DNA of 28,962 nucleotides from a virus. The number at the start of each line of letters is the position of its first letter. Positions within the stretch are counted from its first letter, which is position 1. The translations under genes and the position numbers were made by a program. Positions 13,908 through 23,438 of this stretch are shown in pieces. Location of the stretch: positions 1 through 28,962 of the IMG/VR virus record IMGVR_UViG_3300037488_000493. One strand, given 5' to 3'. The notes under the pieces are model-generated. The model was not told the DNA's origin and searched no databases. It worked only from the letters and a program-made list of their open reading frames with translations.

Positions 13908-16900
13908 TATTGTACTACTCCTTCAGTTTTAAGTACTTTAAGTAGGTCTTCAGCAGGACCAACACCAGTATCTGATAATCTCTTGGTTAGTTGTATCATA
14001 TCATTGTTAGCTTCAGATCGGATAGCCCTATCTAGCATAAGCATAACAGATACTCCTCTAGTTTTAAAGGAATATTTATCTTCTTTAGCCATATGTTCTA
14101 GAAACACTTCTCTGTCTTCATTAGGTATTAACTTAAGAATTTGACCTTCTTGTTTAATATATTGGTGAATATCATTATAGGTACCACCCTCTCTCATTCT
14201 TTTCTCAAGAACATTATGGAACATTTTAGCATCTTTTTGTAAATCTTTATCTTTATTCATTAACTTATTGGTAACGTCAAAGGTAGCTTGTTCGCCCTTA
14301 GTCTGGAAACCAAGAATCTTACCAGCAGCTACTTTCCAACTACCTTCAAGGTCTTGGTCATTCCCAAACTTATCTACTAGTTTACCAGTTGTAACAATAG
14401 CTTTAGCTTGCATATAGTTACTGTAGCCTGATGTAAGGCGAGCTATACTCTCAATAGCAAGAGCAGCTTTCTGTTTAGTATCTATATCTTCTGCTACTGT
14501 AAGTGCATTTAACTCATACCAAGATTGGCTAAATCTTCCAGCTACATTATTGAAAGGTACATTCTTGTAAAAACCTTCTGGCTCCTTAAACATTTGCCAC
14601 ATGAATTCAACGTAAGGTAATCCATACTCAGATACTGGAGTTAACGAAGGAGCAATAGCTAGTTCTTCTCCTTTACCAAACTCCCACTCTAGGAAATTAT
14701 TCCAAGAGTAATCCATAATACCCCCCATAACAATATCCCACCCTTTCTTTCCTAGGATGTCATAATACTTATCTCGAAGGTATTCAATACCTGCTGCAGC
14801 ACCCGTGCCATAAGCTCCATAGAATACAGCCCGAGTAGCAAAGAGCTTACCCTTATCAGCCGCAGAGAGATTTCTAGCTGAAAGAGGTTGAAGGAAAAGC
14901 TTATGCCCTACAGAAGCAAACTGAAGAGGTATAGACAGCATACCCTTCTGGAATTCCATAGCTCCTGTTTTAGTCATACTGCCAGTAATTCTTCTAGCTT
15001 CAATACTGATCTGTGCCAGTGCCTCAGGAGTATTAACATCTATACCAGCATTAATTGCCCTCTTTCTGGCCCATAGCCAAGCACCCGTCATATTCATCAG
15101 TTCGCCCATATCAAAGCCTAATTTACCAACTTTGATTGGGGCAGAAAGTACCCCACCTACTTGTCCAGCAGCCTTAGCCAAACCCCTTCCTTTAGCTACA
15201 GTAAGTGCCTGATCTGCTTGGTTAAACATACCATGCAAGATCATATTACTATCAACACCTTGGGGTATGCCAGATTGTATAAATTGCTTATAAATCTGTC
15301 TAAATTCTTCTGGTTTATATCCACCCCACTTACCCATAGCTTCAGCAGAGTAACGGAGAATATCCCCTACAGCACCCCCAACTTTATCTGCTGCCATTTG
15401 GATAAGTACGCCAGTATGTGTAACTGTCATATCCCTAATAGCAGATGGAGTAATAGCCCCTAATTCAAACAACTGTTGACTCTGTACAGCCAACTGTCTA
15501 ATGGGGTTGGTAAAAATCATTAAGATAGTACCAGACTTCTGTAAAGCCCTTACAGGGAGATTTCCTCCCCTGCCTATCTCTCTAAACATAGAAGAGGCCC
15601 ACACACTCTTATTGTCTAGTATATCTCCAATACCAGACATCAAACTATTCCAAGCCCTATCAGACATCAACTCAGACATATCTACCATCTCTGAGTAGTA
15701 TTTAAAGTTCTCTACAGCATTTTTAAAAGCTTTAGTATCTTCTACTGAGGAATGTTCAAGATTAATCATATCTGAAAGAGTACGAGGAAACTCTCCTTCA
15801 GAGAGAAATCTACTATATTCTTTAGTAAAAGATTCTTGGAACTCTTTTTTCCAGTCAGCCCAGGAAGCATTCTTAGCAGTGGCCCGTACAGACTTCACAA
15901 GGGCCACTAAAGGGTCTTCTGTCTCAGCCAACTCACCTATCCCTGTAATGATGTGGTCACCCCTACTCTTGGCCTTCTGGAAGGCTTCAGAGAAGGCTGT
16001 ATAGCTATCTATGGCTGCTTGTTCATGATCCATCCTATCTGCTCTTACAGACACTTCAAATTCAGGATGTTCTTTTTCAAACTGAGCTTTAAACTTCTTA
16101 GCATCAGCTTCTGTTTTAGAGGAGTAAATAGCTTTCTTATATTGATCTATTTTCTTAGGATCAACAACTTTTTCTCCATCTACTCTTAACCCTTTCTTAA
16201 AGGTATCGACCCAGAAGAATTCTTTATACTGTCTAGGAAAGTACCCTTCAAGATAGGGAAGAGTTCTCTGTGGTAACATGCCAACTCTCTCCCCTTTAGC
16301 TAGAGTAGAATAGTGGTATAAATCTACACCACTTTCTACAGCTCTTTCCACCTTAATAACAGTTTGTCCAGCTAGTTCGCTGCCTTTTAGTACTTTACCA
16401 GCATCGACATCAAATATGTGTGTCAACCCTTTAGCTTGGTCTTCAGAGACCACCTTAGCATATCTAGCCAAACTACCATTAGCATCATAGATCGCTTGCA
16501 TGCCATCTGCAGCTTTCCTACTACGGTCTAATCTATTAGCAAAGTTATAACTGGCATCTCCAATGAGCCTAGCATAACGATAGCCACTATACATTTCATC
16601 TACTTCTGCTACTGTATGTTTAGGAAAAGCGTCAAGGAACTCAGCACGGGTAAATACTTTACCACCATTAGCTGTAACTGTCTTACCTCCTTTAAGTAGC
16701 ATAGCCCCGATTTCTTTACCAAACCTATTCTTTGCTACCTCAGTAATTAGGGGCTTAAGGAATTTCTGATCTAAGGCTCTTTCAGTGAGTTCAGACTTAG
16801 TGGCTCCACCATACACCCAATTAGGTACACGATCATAAGCACCCCAAATCCAGTTACTTGTAGCCCTAGCAGCTTTAGATACATCAAAACCTAAGAACTT

Positions 16901-18445
16901 AGTACTGATAGCATCTTCTCCAAACATAAGAAGATCAACCTTATCCATCTTTCTAGCCCATTTATGCTGGATAAAGTATTGACTAGGCACTAATTCCTTA
17001 ATCTCAAGGGTACCCCTAAGTTCTTCAGGAAGTTTATTAAGGTTAGTTTGTTGTTTAGCTAAGGCTGTTTGTGCTTCTTCAAGAGAAGTCCAGCCATAGT
17101 CTGCTGTTTTACCAAAGGTATTAATACCTTGGTAACCGGAATTAGTAGAAAGGGTATTGTTAAGTTCTGCTACATTAAACGTACTAGACCCTGGATTATA
17201 TACAGGATACTCACTTTGTTTAACAAAGGAATATATTTCCTCTACATCAGCTTTGGTAGATGTAACATTATATAATGCTGGGTTAAATTCATTTACATCA
17301 AAAGTTTCTTTAAGTTGGTCTTGCATCTTGCGTAAACCTTCAGCAAGATTAGGTACAGCATCAATACCTTCCTCATCTACCTTAGGTATCATCCAAGACA
17401 ATACCTGCCCTTTAGTGGCACCCATAGCTTGTGCTACCTGCCCACTTTCATCTATAACAGCACTAGCGGCTAATCCAGAAGCTACTTGAGGATTTGCTAC
17501 ACCTGCAGTACCTAAAGGCGACCTAGGTGGGACTTTAAGGGAGAAGAAATTATCAGCAGGTTTAAACCATTTAACAGTCTTAGAGGGACTCTTAAGCATA
17601 GCACCAATACCAACTATATCTAAGACCCCTGCAACATTGCCGATGGACTCCCAGACAGGGCTATTATTATCTTCTAATATTTCTTTAACATGTTGATGTT
17701 GTTGAAACTCAAATCCAGGTAGGTCCTTACCAATCTCAATAAGTTGTCTAACAAAAGCCTTCTTCTTCTCTAAAGGTAATGTTTTATAGAATATAGCTAT
17801 CTCTTTTTCTGTACTAGCTGTACCCCAGATAGCATTCTTTACTGTCCGCCAAGTAGTGCCTTTACCGCCCATAATAAGTTCATCATACAACTTTGCTGTG
17901 GAGTATCCATGAATACCTGGAACAAGTTCAGTAACAATACCTAACAGCCCCTTAACCTTATCAGGAGACATATTACTGTAGTAATTATTAATGAGCATCT
18001 GCTCTTCAGCTTTAGTTTTCTCTCTCTGTATGAGAGTATTAACTACAATATCTTGAGCATTTCTATCAAAGTTATTATCTGCCAAATCTTTAGATGCTGT
18101 AACAGAGATATATTTATTTCTTATACTGCCCTCAATAGTACCAGACATAGCATACTGCTGGAGTATCTTCTGTTTTACTTCAGGCAATATTGTTTTATCC
18201 TCAACAATATTGCCTATAACTTCTTTCATACTCTTATCATTATCTGCCTTAATTCTAGTAGTAAGGGAGGACAAAAGTGGACTCTCTCCCTTAATAGATA
18301 GATCATTATTGATTTGTTTATAGTTTTCTACAGGGTTCCCTTCAGTAAGGGCTGCACCATAAAAAGACTTCTCCATAATATCTTTAGGATGAAGTATCTC
18401 CTTAGGTTGTTCAAAAGGAGGGAAATCTTCAATAATTTCAGCCAT
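13907..18445 (-). CDS. Giant internal virion/ejection protein, 1512 aa
   Basis: The largest gene of the window. Helical almost throughout. A region near residues 640-720 is more mixed (GYFPRQYKEFFWVDTF follows). The C-terminal third has moderately hydrophobic helices (for example LQFASVGHKLFLQPLSA, RAVFYGAYGTGAAAG) like those in the C-terminal part of podovirus core proteins. By size and position it is the counterpart of T7 gp16 (1318 aa). I could not find the lytic transglycosylase signature that T7 gp16 has at its N-terminus, so wall cutting may be absent or done elsewhere. It starts by TAATG overlap with the gp14-like gene; AGGA lies upstream. Assignment is by context, not by a diagnostic motif. 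Confidence 0.72.
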   Translation of the reverse strand: MAEIIEDFPPFEQPKEILHPKDIMEKSFYGAALTEGNPVENYKQINNDLSIKGESPLLSSLTTRIKADNDKSMKEVIGNIVEDKTILPEVKQKILQQYAMSGTIEGSIRNKYISVTASKDLADNNFDRNAQDIVVNTLIQREKTKAEEQMLINNYYSNMSPDKVKGLLGIVTELVPGIHGYSTAKLYDELIMGGKGTTWRTVKNAIWGTASTEKEIAIFYKTLPLEKKKAFVRQLIEIGKDLPGFEFQQHQHVKEILEDNNSPVWESIGNVAGVLDIVGIGAMLKSPSKTVKWFKPADNFFSLKVPPRSPLGTAGVANPQVASGLAASAVIDESGQVAQAMGATKGQVLSWMIPKVDEEGIDAVPNLAEGLRKMQDQLKETFDVNEFNPALYNVTSTKADVEEIYSFVKQSEYPVYNPGSSTFNVAELNNTLSTNSGYQGINTFGKTADYGWTSLEEAQTALAKQQTNLNKLPEELRGTLEIKELVPSQYFIQHKWARKMDKVDLLMFGEDAISTKFLGFDVSKAARATSNWIWGAYDRVPNWVYGGATKSELTERALDQKFLKPLITEVAKNRFGKEIGAMLLKGGKTVTANGGKVFTRAEFLDAFPKHTVAEVDEMYSGYRYARLIGDASYNFANRLDRSRKAADGMQAIYDANGSLARYAKVVSEDQAKGLTHIFDVDAGKVLKGSELAGQTVIKVERAVESGVDLYHYSTLAKGERVGMLPQRTLPYLEGYFPRQYKEFFWVDTFKKGLRVDGEKVVDPKKIDQYKKAIYSSKTEADAKKFKAQFEKEHPEFEVSVRADRMDHEQAAIDSYTAFSEAFQKAKSRGDHIITGIGELAETEDPLVALVKSVRATAKNASWADWKKEFQESFTKEYSRFLSEGEFPRTLSDMINLEHSSVEDTKAFKNAVENFKYYSEMVDMSELMSDRAWNSLMSGIGDILDNKSVWASSMFREIGRGGNLPVRALQKSGTILMIFTNPIRQLAVQSQQLFELGAITPSAIRDMTVTHTGVLIQMAADKVGGAVGDILRYSAEAMGKWGGYKPEEFRQIYKQFIQSGIPQGVDSNMILHGMFNQADQALTVAKGRGLAKAAGQVGGVLSAPIKVGKLGFDMGELMNMTGAWLWARKRAINAGIDVNTPEALAQISIEARRITGSMTKTGAMEFQKGMLSIPLQFASVGHKLFLQPLSARNLSAADKGKLFATRAVFYGAYGTGAAAGIEYLRDKYYDILGKKGWDIVMGGIMDYSWNNFLEWEFGKGEELAIAPSLTPVSEYGLPYVEFMWQMFKEPEGFYKNVPFNNVAGRFSQSWYELNALTVAEDIDTKQKAALAIESIARLTSGYSNYMQAKAIVTTGKLVDKFGNDQDLEGSWKVAAGKILGFQTKGEQATFDVTNKLMNKDKDLQKDAKMFHNVLEKRMREGGTYNDIHQYIKQEGQILKLIPNEDREVFLEHMAKEDKYSFKTRGVSVMLMLDRAIRSEANNDMIQLTKRLSDTGVGPAEDLLKVLKTEGVVQ

Positions 18446-18909
18446 TATCTTCTATCCTGAATAGGTGCAGGGGGCCATTGTGTTCCAGTAGCATTTCCAC
18501 CAAAGATACTTTTCCAATCTGTCATACTACTAGAGAGTCCACCAATAGCCTGCCAGCTATTAGCCATAGCATTAGCATCTGCAGCTTGTTGATTGGCAGC
18601 AGAAGCTTGGGCACCAAAGGTTTGCATAGTGTTAATGTTAGCTATATTCCCACCATACTGACTACCAATAGAAGCTGTGGCACCTTGTACGCCACTACCA
18701 CCAAGACCTTCATTACCTGCGCTAGCTAGGATAGCTGACGTAGCTATACGCCTTTCTCTAGCAGCTTGCACACGCTCTCTTGCAGTGTTTACATCAGCTA
18801 TTCTCTTCTGGGCTGCAATGGATTTCTTTTGGGCAGACGCTGAACTTATGCTAGAGGCTACCGAAGCTACCGAAGCCGCTGCAGTAATATATGGAAGTGC
18901 TACAGCCAT
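18445..18909 (-). CDS. Internal virion protein, T7 gp14-like (154 aa)
   Basis: N-terminal hydrophobic Ala/Ser/Val stretch (residues 3-24), then a basic helix (QKRIADVNTARERVQAARERR), then SAILASAGNEGLGGSGVQG and a Gln/Ala-rich helical end. This order is typical of the gp14 family, whose members leave the capsid first and sit in the host outer membrane during T7 infection (family knowledge). The start lies within the 3' end of the gp13-like gene (ten-base overlap), with GGAG eight bases upstream. Confidence rests on the conserved Arg-rich/GGSG pattern and on its place between the nozzle and the large core proteins. Confidence 0.85.
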   Translation of the reverse strand: MAVALPYITAAASVASVASSISSASAQKKSIAAQKRIADVNTARERVQAARERRIATSAILASAGNEGLGGSGVQGATASIGSQYGGNIANINTMQTFGAQASAANQQAADANAMANSWQAIGGLSSSMTDWKSIFGGNATGTQWPPAPIQDRR

Positions 18910-19172
18910 GTTTTATACTCCATTATATCTTGACCTTCAATGTTACAAAGATATTCAAAACCAAACATCTCATTAAGTTTCCTAGCCTTAGGAGAAGTAC
19001 AAGAAGAATATACTTTAGTTAATTTATTATACTGCAACACTTTAATAAATTCAACTAAATACTTCTTGTACAATTCTTTAGATAGTGTATTAATTTCAAC
19101 ATGGAGGAAGGGAAGCGTCTCTAAGTAACTCAGACTTAGCTTAACATTCCCATCTTCCCATAATACTTTCAT
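18900..19172 (-). CDS. Small GNAT-like protein in the T7 gp13 position (90 aa)
   Basis: 90 aa. The C-terminal half, SPKARKLNEMFGFEYL, resembles the closing motif of GNAT acetyltransferases (a helix of the form A-x-K-L-x-E-x-x-G-F-E), but the acetyl-CoA loop is not evident, so an acyltransferase activity is doubtful. In T7 the gene between gp12 and gp14 is gp13, a small morphogenesis protein, and this gene occupies the same slot. The start overlaps the nozzle gene stop (ATGA). The ribosome binding site is weak, suggesting coupled translation. Confidence 0.65.
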   Translation of the reverse strand: MKVLWEDGNVKLSLSYLETLPFLHVEINTLSKELYKKYLVEFIKVLQYNKLTKVYSSCTSPKARKLNEMFGFEYLCNIEGQDIMEYKTWL

Positions 19173-21316
19173 GGAGCACTATTACCTGTCATAGGTATAG
19201 CCCACCCAAGTACACGCATATCCTTACCTGCTTCACTATGTATATACAAAGAGAGAGACTTACCACTACCACGAAGTTTATTCTTAGTGGTTATAACCCT
19301 ATCGCCAGTGTTAAAAGTATCACCAACGCCAGAAGGAGTGTAATTTCTAACATATCTATACGCCTGAAATTCACTACCCCACTTACCACTAGCTGCAGTG
19401 TTAGTCCAATTCCATTGAGCTTGCACTTTACAACTACTAGGGTTGGTAGCTTCTAAGGGAGTACCACTAAACCCATCTTCCGTTCTTTCAAACATCATCA
19501 TTAGATAGGTAACTTGCTTCTTACGAAGCATATCACCAAACAACTCATATCCAGATACCAAATAAGAGGAATAGTCAACACCACCTTCTGCTATCTTCCA
19601 ATCTACAAATGTATCATTGTTATATTTAGCTAGGGTAAAATTACCTGTAGTGGTAAACACTAAGAAGGAGAATTCACTAGCCCTATTTGCTATTTCAGAA
19701 GAGTCAATCTGTACAGTATTAGTACCAACTAATACTTTATCACTACCAACGTAAACATCCTCAACAATAGGATTATTTATGTAGTTGGGTACTTCCACGT
19801 AGTCTGCAATAAATACATTATTAACTGCTACAGTGTTCGTGTAGAAAGCTTGAAGGGAGAGGTCTAATATTAGTTCTTTATTATACTCATCATCAGAAGA
19901 TTCTGAATAGAGCCAGCGTACCGTATTCTCTTTCTGGTCGTAGAAACCCTTAGCATTCTCCCTAGCTGCACTACCAATACCATCATAGAAGGTTTGAATA
20001 GTTGTTAAGGAAAGGTTCTGAGCTTGTATACCACCAGTTTGTTCATGTGCTAAAGCAAAGATACCATTCTTAGCCCAATAGATAACTGTATCTCCAGCAA
20101 CTACAATACTAGTACTATTACTTACACCAATATTTGTTACCTTACTAAGTTGATAATCTGTAGCTTTAAAGCCCCCACCACTATCACTACCATAGATAGC
20201 CCATATACCATTCTCTGCAAACACTATAAGAGAATTCTTATTAGCTACTAGTTTTACAATCTTATTAGCATCTACAATATTAATTACACCACCATCAGTA
20301 TCTATAATATCACTAATGTATTCTGAGGTAGGGTCTGCTTCTTGATAGCAATTACCTAAATCTTCAGTGGCAGCCATAGTCTTAGAGAAGAAGATAGAGC
20401 CACTGTAGTTAGGGCTCTTGGCATCTCCTAAGACAGTCTTAGATGTTACACCAGCATAGAACACCCTACCAGCATAGGTAGCTAAAGTAGACAGTCTCCC
20501 TGGTTCATAATCATGGGGAAGCCCCGTTAATACTGTTTCAGTAAGTCTAGAAGTACCTCTAGAGAAAGCATCCAATATAAACTTACCCATAGGAGCATGG
20601 GCTTTATCTACTGAATTCTTTACTAGTGTAGCCTTACTAAAATTATCTGAGGTATCCTTACCAAGTGTCCAGATATCTGCATTACTGGGGTAGGCTACTG
20701 TGGTAATATGTGCAGTGGGCCATCCTTGATTTAACAGATTATATTTATGTAGGTTAGATAAGGTAGTGGGCCTTTCATCTACAGCTAAGGAATCCTCTAC
20801 TCCCCAGAAATCTCTAACCCTAATATTAACTGAAGAAGCTGTTACAACATCAGTAGCACTATCATAAGATAGTACAATAGGGAAAGGAAGAGAACTAGCA
20901 ACTAGTACCAGTTTTCCATTAATAACAGTTGTTTCTAGTTGTGCATTACCAAGAGGAAGAATAATAGCATTACCACTATTTTTCAAGCTACTACTTGGGC
21001 TAGTAACAGCCATATCTAAAAAGTATAAGCTATTTAATACCCTCACTACACCAAGGGATGCTACACCATCAGCCAGATTCCACTTATAGAAATCCTTCTT
21101 AGTCCATGCCAGGGAAGTACTATCTATACCAGTGGCAGTTAGAGAGTACCCATCTTCATAGTCAATACCTAACCTACGGACAAAGCTACCATCCCTTTTT
21201 AAGACAATATTATCCCCATCCAAGAAAGCATTCTCAGGAAAAGTTAAAGGACTAGCCTCAGTGACAAGTCCCTTAACAAAGCTATTATACTGCTTCTCAG
21301 ATTTAACTTTGGGCAC
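19169..21316 (-). CDS. Tail nozzle (tail tubular protein B, T7 gp12-like)
   Basis: 715 aa, with the typical gp12-family opening: YNSFVKGLVTEASPLTFPEN (residues 10-29), then DGDNIVLKRDGSFVRRLGID. This N-terminal signature is shared by the nozzles of many podoviruses. The rest is beta-rich, as in the propeller-like nozzle ring (for example VFAENGIWAIYGSD, VIYWAKNGIFAL). It forms the lower tail tube and the docking site for fibres (family knowledge). The start codon is GTG, supported by AAGGAGAG four bases upstream, and it overlaps the upstream TAG stop by one base. It follows the adaptor and a 63-aa gene. Confidence 0.9.
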   Translation of the reverse strand: MPKVKSEKQYNSFVKGLVTEASPLTFPENAFLDGDNIVLKRDGSFVRRLGIDYEDGYSLTATGIDSTSLAWTKKDFYKWNLADGVASLGVVRVLNSLYFLDMAVTSPSSSLKNSGNAIILPLGNAQLETTVINGKLVLVASSLPFPIVLSYDSATDVVTASSVNIRVRDFWGVEDSLAVDERPTTLSNLHKYNLLNQGWPTAHITTVAYPSNADIWTLGKDTSDNFSKATLVKNSVDKAHAPMGKFILDAFSRGTSRLTETVLTGLPHDYEPGRLSTLATYAGRVFYAGVTSKTVLGDAKSPNYSGSIFFSKTMAATEDLGNCYQEADPTSEYISDIIDTDGGVINIVDANKIVKLVANKNSLIVFAENGIWAIYGSDSGGGFKATDYQLSKVTNIGVSNSTSIVVAGDTVIYWAKNGIFALAHEQTGGIQAQNLSLTTIQTFYDGIGSAARENAKGFYDQKENTVRWLYSESSDDEYNKELILDLSLQAFYTNTVAVNNVFIADYVEVPNYINNPIVEDVYVGSDKVLVGTNTVQIDSSEIANRASEFSFLVFTTTGNFTLAKYNNDTFVDWKIAEGGVDYSSYLVSGYELFGDMLRKKQVTYLMMMFERTEDGFSGTPLEATNPSSCKVQAQWNWTNTAASGKWGSEFQAYRYVRNYTPSGVGDTFNTGDRVITTKNKLRGSGKSLSLYIHSEAGKDMRVLGWAIPMTGNSAP

Positions 21317-21507
21317 TATGCTCTCCTTGAGGGAGCCAAACCAATACTAATATATTGTTCAATAGCTTTAGTAGCAATACCTTGAGAAGTAAAGACACCT
21401 TGCAATTCTTCTGGCAATTCACCACCTGGATAAAACTTAACCTTCCAACCATTTCCATCAGGATACAGTCGAACAGTCTTACCTTTTTTAGTTTCAAAAT
21501 CAATCAT
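21316..21507 (-). CDS. Small phage protein between adaptor and nozzle genes (63 aa)
   Basis: 63 aa, IDFETKKGKTVRLYPDGNGW with KVKFYPGGELPEELQGVF and a closing helix (ATKAIEQYIS). A similar small basic beta protein is often found between adaptor and nozzle genes in related phages; no role is known to me. The ATG overlaps the adaptor stop (ATGA) and the stop overlaps the nozzle GTG start. A 66-aa frame in another register (21303-21503) is a shadow. Confidence 0.75.
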   Translation of the reverse strand: MIDFETKKGKTVRLYPDGNGWKVKFYPGGELPEELQGVFTSQGIATKAIEQYISIGLAPSRRA

Positions 21508-22259
21508 TTCTTTCTACCTCTTCCATAATCAGGATAACTAATACCGTTAGTGACTCTCCAAGCTTCTTGAGACATCTTACGCCTATTAGTTACACTATAT
21601 TGTTCAGCTTTCTGATCTGCAGTTTGTTTAAACTTCAAACTACAAGCAGACTTACTTTCGTTAACTAAAAGAGCAAAAGCATTAACTGGCAAGTCTGGAA
21701 TAAAAGTATCGGTCAGAGTAAAGATAGGGAGTCTCTTTCCTCTTGCTTGTGTCTTAGAAGATTGAAGAATACTATCTACAGCATTATCGTAGCTATCGCA
21801 GATGATTGTATCATTGTCAAATGAAGTGTAATAAGTAGGTGCAACATTATTAAGCACATTTAAAGTAACCCCACTAATAGTAATCTGTTCAACAGTACTA
21901 TCTGAAGAGTTTCTCTTATTACAAATATTGATAAAGTCTTCAGGAAGCTTATACTTCACATCTTCATAACGATCATTAACATCTGTACTTTTCTTCTTAT
22001 TATACTTTAGGAACATCAGCTCTTCTACATTAGTAGGAAGAGATAGAAGAGTGGGTAGGGATACATCTGTGCTACTATCTAAAGCATAGATAGCATATAG
22101 GTGTGGCCAATCCCTACTATCAATAAGATGTTCATATACACTTCTTACTGTGTTAGCAACCTGAGTAGCCTCAACAGTATCATTAATACTATTGACCTCA
22201 TCACTATCTAGGTCAGATAGGATGTCTTGAACAATCTCAAGTAGTGTCATCTGTCTCAT
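21504..22259 (-). CDS. Tail adaptor / tubular protein A (T7 gp11-like)
   Basis: 251 aa beginning MRQMTLLEIVQDILSDLDSD, a helical start shared by gp11-family adaptors, followed by LIDSRDWPHLYAIYALDS and a beta region LPTLLSLPTNVEELMFLKY. The middle contains DTIICDSYDN, and the C-terminal part has the helical arm typical of the family (ALLVNESKSACSLKFKQTAD). Twelve copies join the portal to the nozzle in T7-like virions (family knowledge). The start overlaps the previous gene's stop by ATGA; a second ATG three codons in is possible. Confidence 0.87.
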   Translation of the reverse strand: MRQMTLLEIVQDILSDLDSDEVNSINDTVEATQVANTVRSVYEHLIDSRDWPHLYAIYALDSSTDVSLPTLLSLPTNVEELMFLKYNKKKSTDVNDRYEDVKYKLPEDFINICNKRNSSDSTVEQITISGVTLNVLNNVAPTYYTSFDNDTIICDSYDNAVDSILQSSKTQARGKRLPIFTLTDTFIPDLPVNAFALLVNESKSACSLKFKQTADQKAEQYSVTNRRKMSQEAWRVTNGISYPDYGRGRKK

Positions 22260-22813
22260 GACAATTTAACCACAGAGAGTCCAGCATTTTGTATGATAAA
22301 TCCAGTAGCAGCAGAAGAAGCCATCCATACAGATATTACCTGATTAGTAGTAACAGATACAATACCAGAAGCACTAAAAGGAATAACATCGCCAGAACTT
22401 GAATTTTTCTGCACAATAATCTGTCTAGTATTCAGAGTACCATCTAGACCATATTTAACAGCAAAAGTAGTTCCAGTAGCTGCAGCAGTAACAATACTAG
22501 CCCAAAAACTAACCTCATAGTTTCCAGCAGTTAGGCAAGTAACATCATTAGTATTTATTGTTAGTCCAGAATATATTCCGGGAGCCCAAGAAGCATTATT
22601 AGCTGTGGTAAGTTGTTTGAAGGTAGTAATACTTGCTGCTGCAGGAGTAAAGGTATTAGCCCCTGTATCAATTAGTAGTTCACCATACACAGGAGAAGTC
22701 CAAGCACCACTAGCTGATCCATTAGCTTTATACACTTGCCCAGCCGTAGCTGTGGAGATGCCTTTAGGTTCATGCCTATCAGCATCTGCAATATTGACAT
22801 GAAGAATAGTCAT
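22256..22813 (-). CDS. Structural protein with C1q-like beta domain, possible head or tail fibre (185 aa)
   Basis: Opens with HVNIADADRHEPKGISTATA, a motif I recognise from phage virion proteins, followed by GQVYKANGSASGAW. From about residue 43 it is a jelly-roll-like beta domain (YGELLIDTG, GNYEVSFWASI, TFAVKYGLDG), similar to the C1q/TNF-like domains found in fibres and decoration proteins. It may attach to the capsid or be a short adhesin; both fit its place between capsid and adaptor genes. AGGAAA precedes the ATG and a terminator lies just upstream, so its expression may depend on read-through. Confidence 0.7.
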   Translation of the reverse strand: MTILHVNIADADRHEPKGISTATAGQVYKANGSASGAWTSPVYGELLIDTGANTFTPAAASITTFKQLTTANNASWAPGIYSGLTINTNDVTCLTAGNYEVSFWASIVTAAATGTTFAVKYGLDGTLNTRQIIVQKNSSSGDVIPFSASGIVSVTTNQVISVWMASSAATGFIIQNAGLSVVKLS

Positions 22814-22825
22814 ATTTTTCCTAAC

Positions 22826-22857
22826 AAAAAGGGGAGAAGGATTTCTCCAACTCCCCT
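22826..22857 (-). terminator. Rho-independent terminator after the capsid/decoration genes
   Basis: On the minus strand, AGGGGAG pairs with CTCCCCT. A TT/TT internal mismatch follows, then an inner GGA/TCC stem with a GAAA tetraloop, and the outer stem runs into TTTTT (22826-22830). It lies 18 bases after the decoration gene stop and probably lowers transcription into the tail genes relative to the capsid genes. Confidence 0.8.
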
Positions 22858-22875
22858 AAACCCTGTTAAGGGAGA

Positions 22876-23427
22876 TTACGCAGCAGGCATCACATAAGAC
22901 ACAATCAAACGAGCCTTACCAACCGTAGGTACAGTACCAGTGTACAGCACACGGATAACACCAGCCTCAGCAATAGCGCCAGCACCAGCAGTACCAGTAG
23001 CCAACAGAGCACCAGCACCCTTAACGCGATCACCAACAGCATTAATCATTTCAAGAGTACATGCAGCAGCAGTAACCAGACTATCTGCAGCACCGCCAGT
23101 AGTTACCGTAGTACCATCAGCAGCTTTATATACACCAATAGTCAGTCCAGTAAGTGCATCAAAGGCAGTTTCAACAACAACATCTGCCGTGATAAAAATA
23201 GCACCAGCCGGGATAACCAAATCAATACCTTGCACACCCCAAGCTGCCACTTGCAGGCCAGTACGGCCAAAACCAGCAGCAGTAGAAGTAGTGGTAGTTG
23301 GGGCACCAAACTCAATAGAGGCGTACTTAACTACACAGTCCCCAATTTGACCACCGAAAGAACTATTAGTAGTCCGAGGACCATAATTGTTCAACACACC
23401 AGATTTTGCATTTGCTTCAAAAGACAT
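22876..23427 (-). CDS. Capsid decoration/virion structural protein (183 aa)
   Basis: 183 aa, Ala/Gly/Thr/Val-rich with few charged residues and no enzyme motif. Segments such as VIPAGAIFITADVVVETAFDAL, IGVYKAADGTTVTTGG and KARLIVSYVMPAA describe an all-beta protein. Directly after the major capsid gene and before a terminator, it is best read as an abundant head decoration or minor capsid protein (inference). TAAGGAG, close to the ideal ribosome binding site, lies a few bases before the ATG. Its DNA, like that of the capsid gene, has more CG dinucleotides than the tail genes, consistent with high expression. Confidence 0.75.
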   Translation of the reverse strand: MSFEANAKSGVLNNYGPRTTNSSFGGQIGDCVVKYASIEFGAPTTTTSTAAGFGRTGLQVAAWGVQGIDLVIPAGAIFITADVVVETAFDALTGLTIGVYKAADGTTVTTGGAADSLVTAAACTLEMINAVGDRVKGAGALLATGTAGAGAIAEAGVIRVLYTGTVPTVGKARLIVSYVMPAA

Positions 23428-23438
23428 ATTAACTCCTT

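Noticed and set aside
21303-21503. 66-aa minus-strand frame overlapping the 63-aa gene
   Set aside because: It is the shifted register of the 63-aa gene, which has matching ATGA and TAGTG junctions on both sides.
22940-23350. 136-aa plus-strand frame antisense to the decoration gene
   Set aside because: Ala/Pro/Thr low-complexity translation of the opposite strand of a real gene with a strong ribosome binding site.
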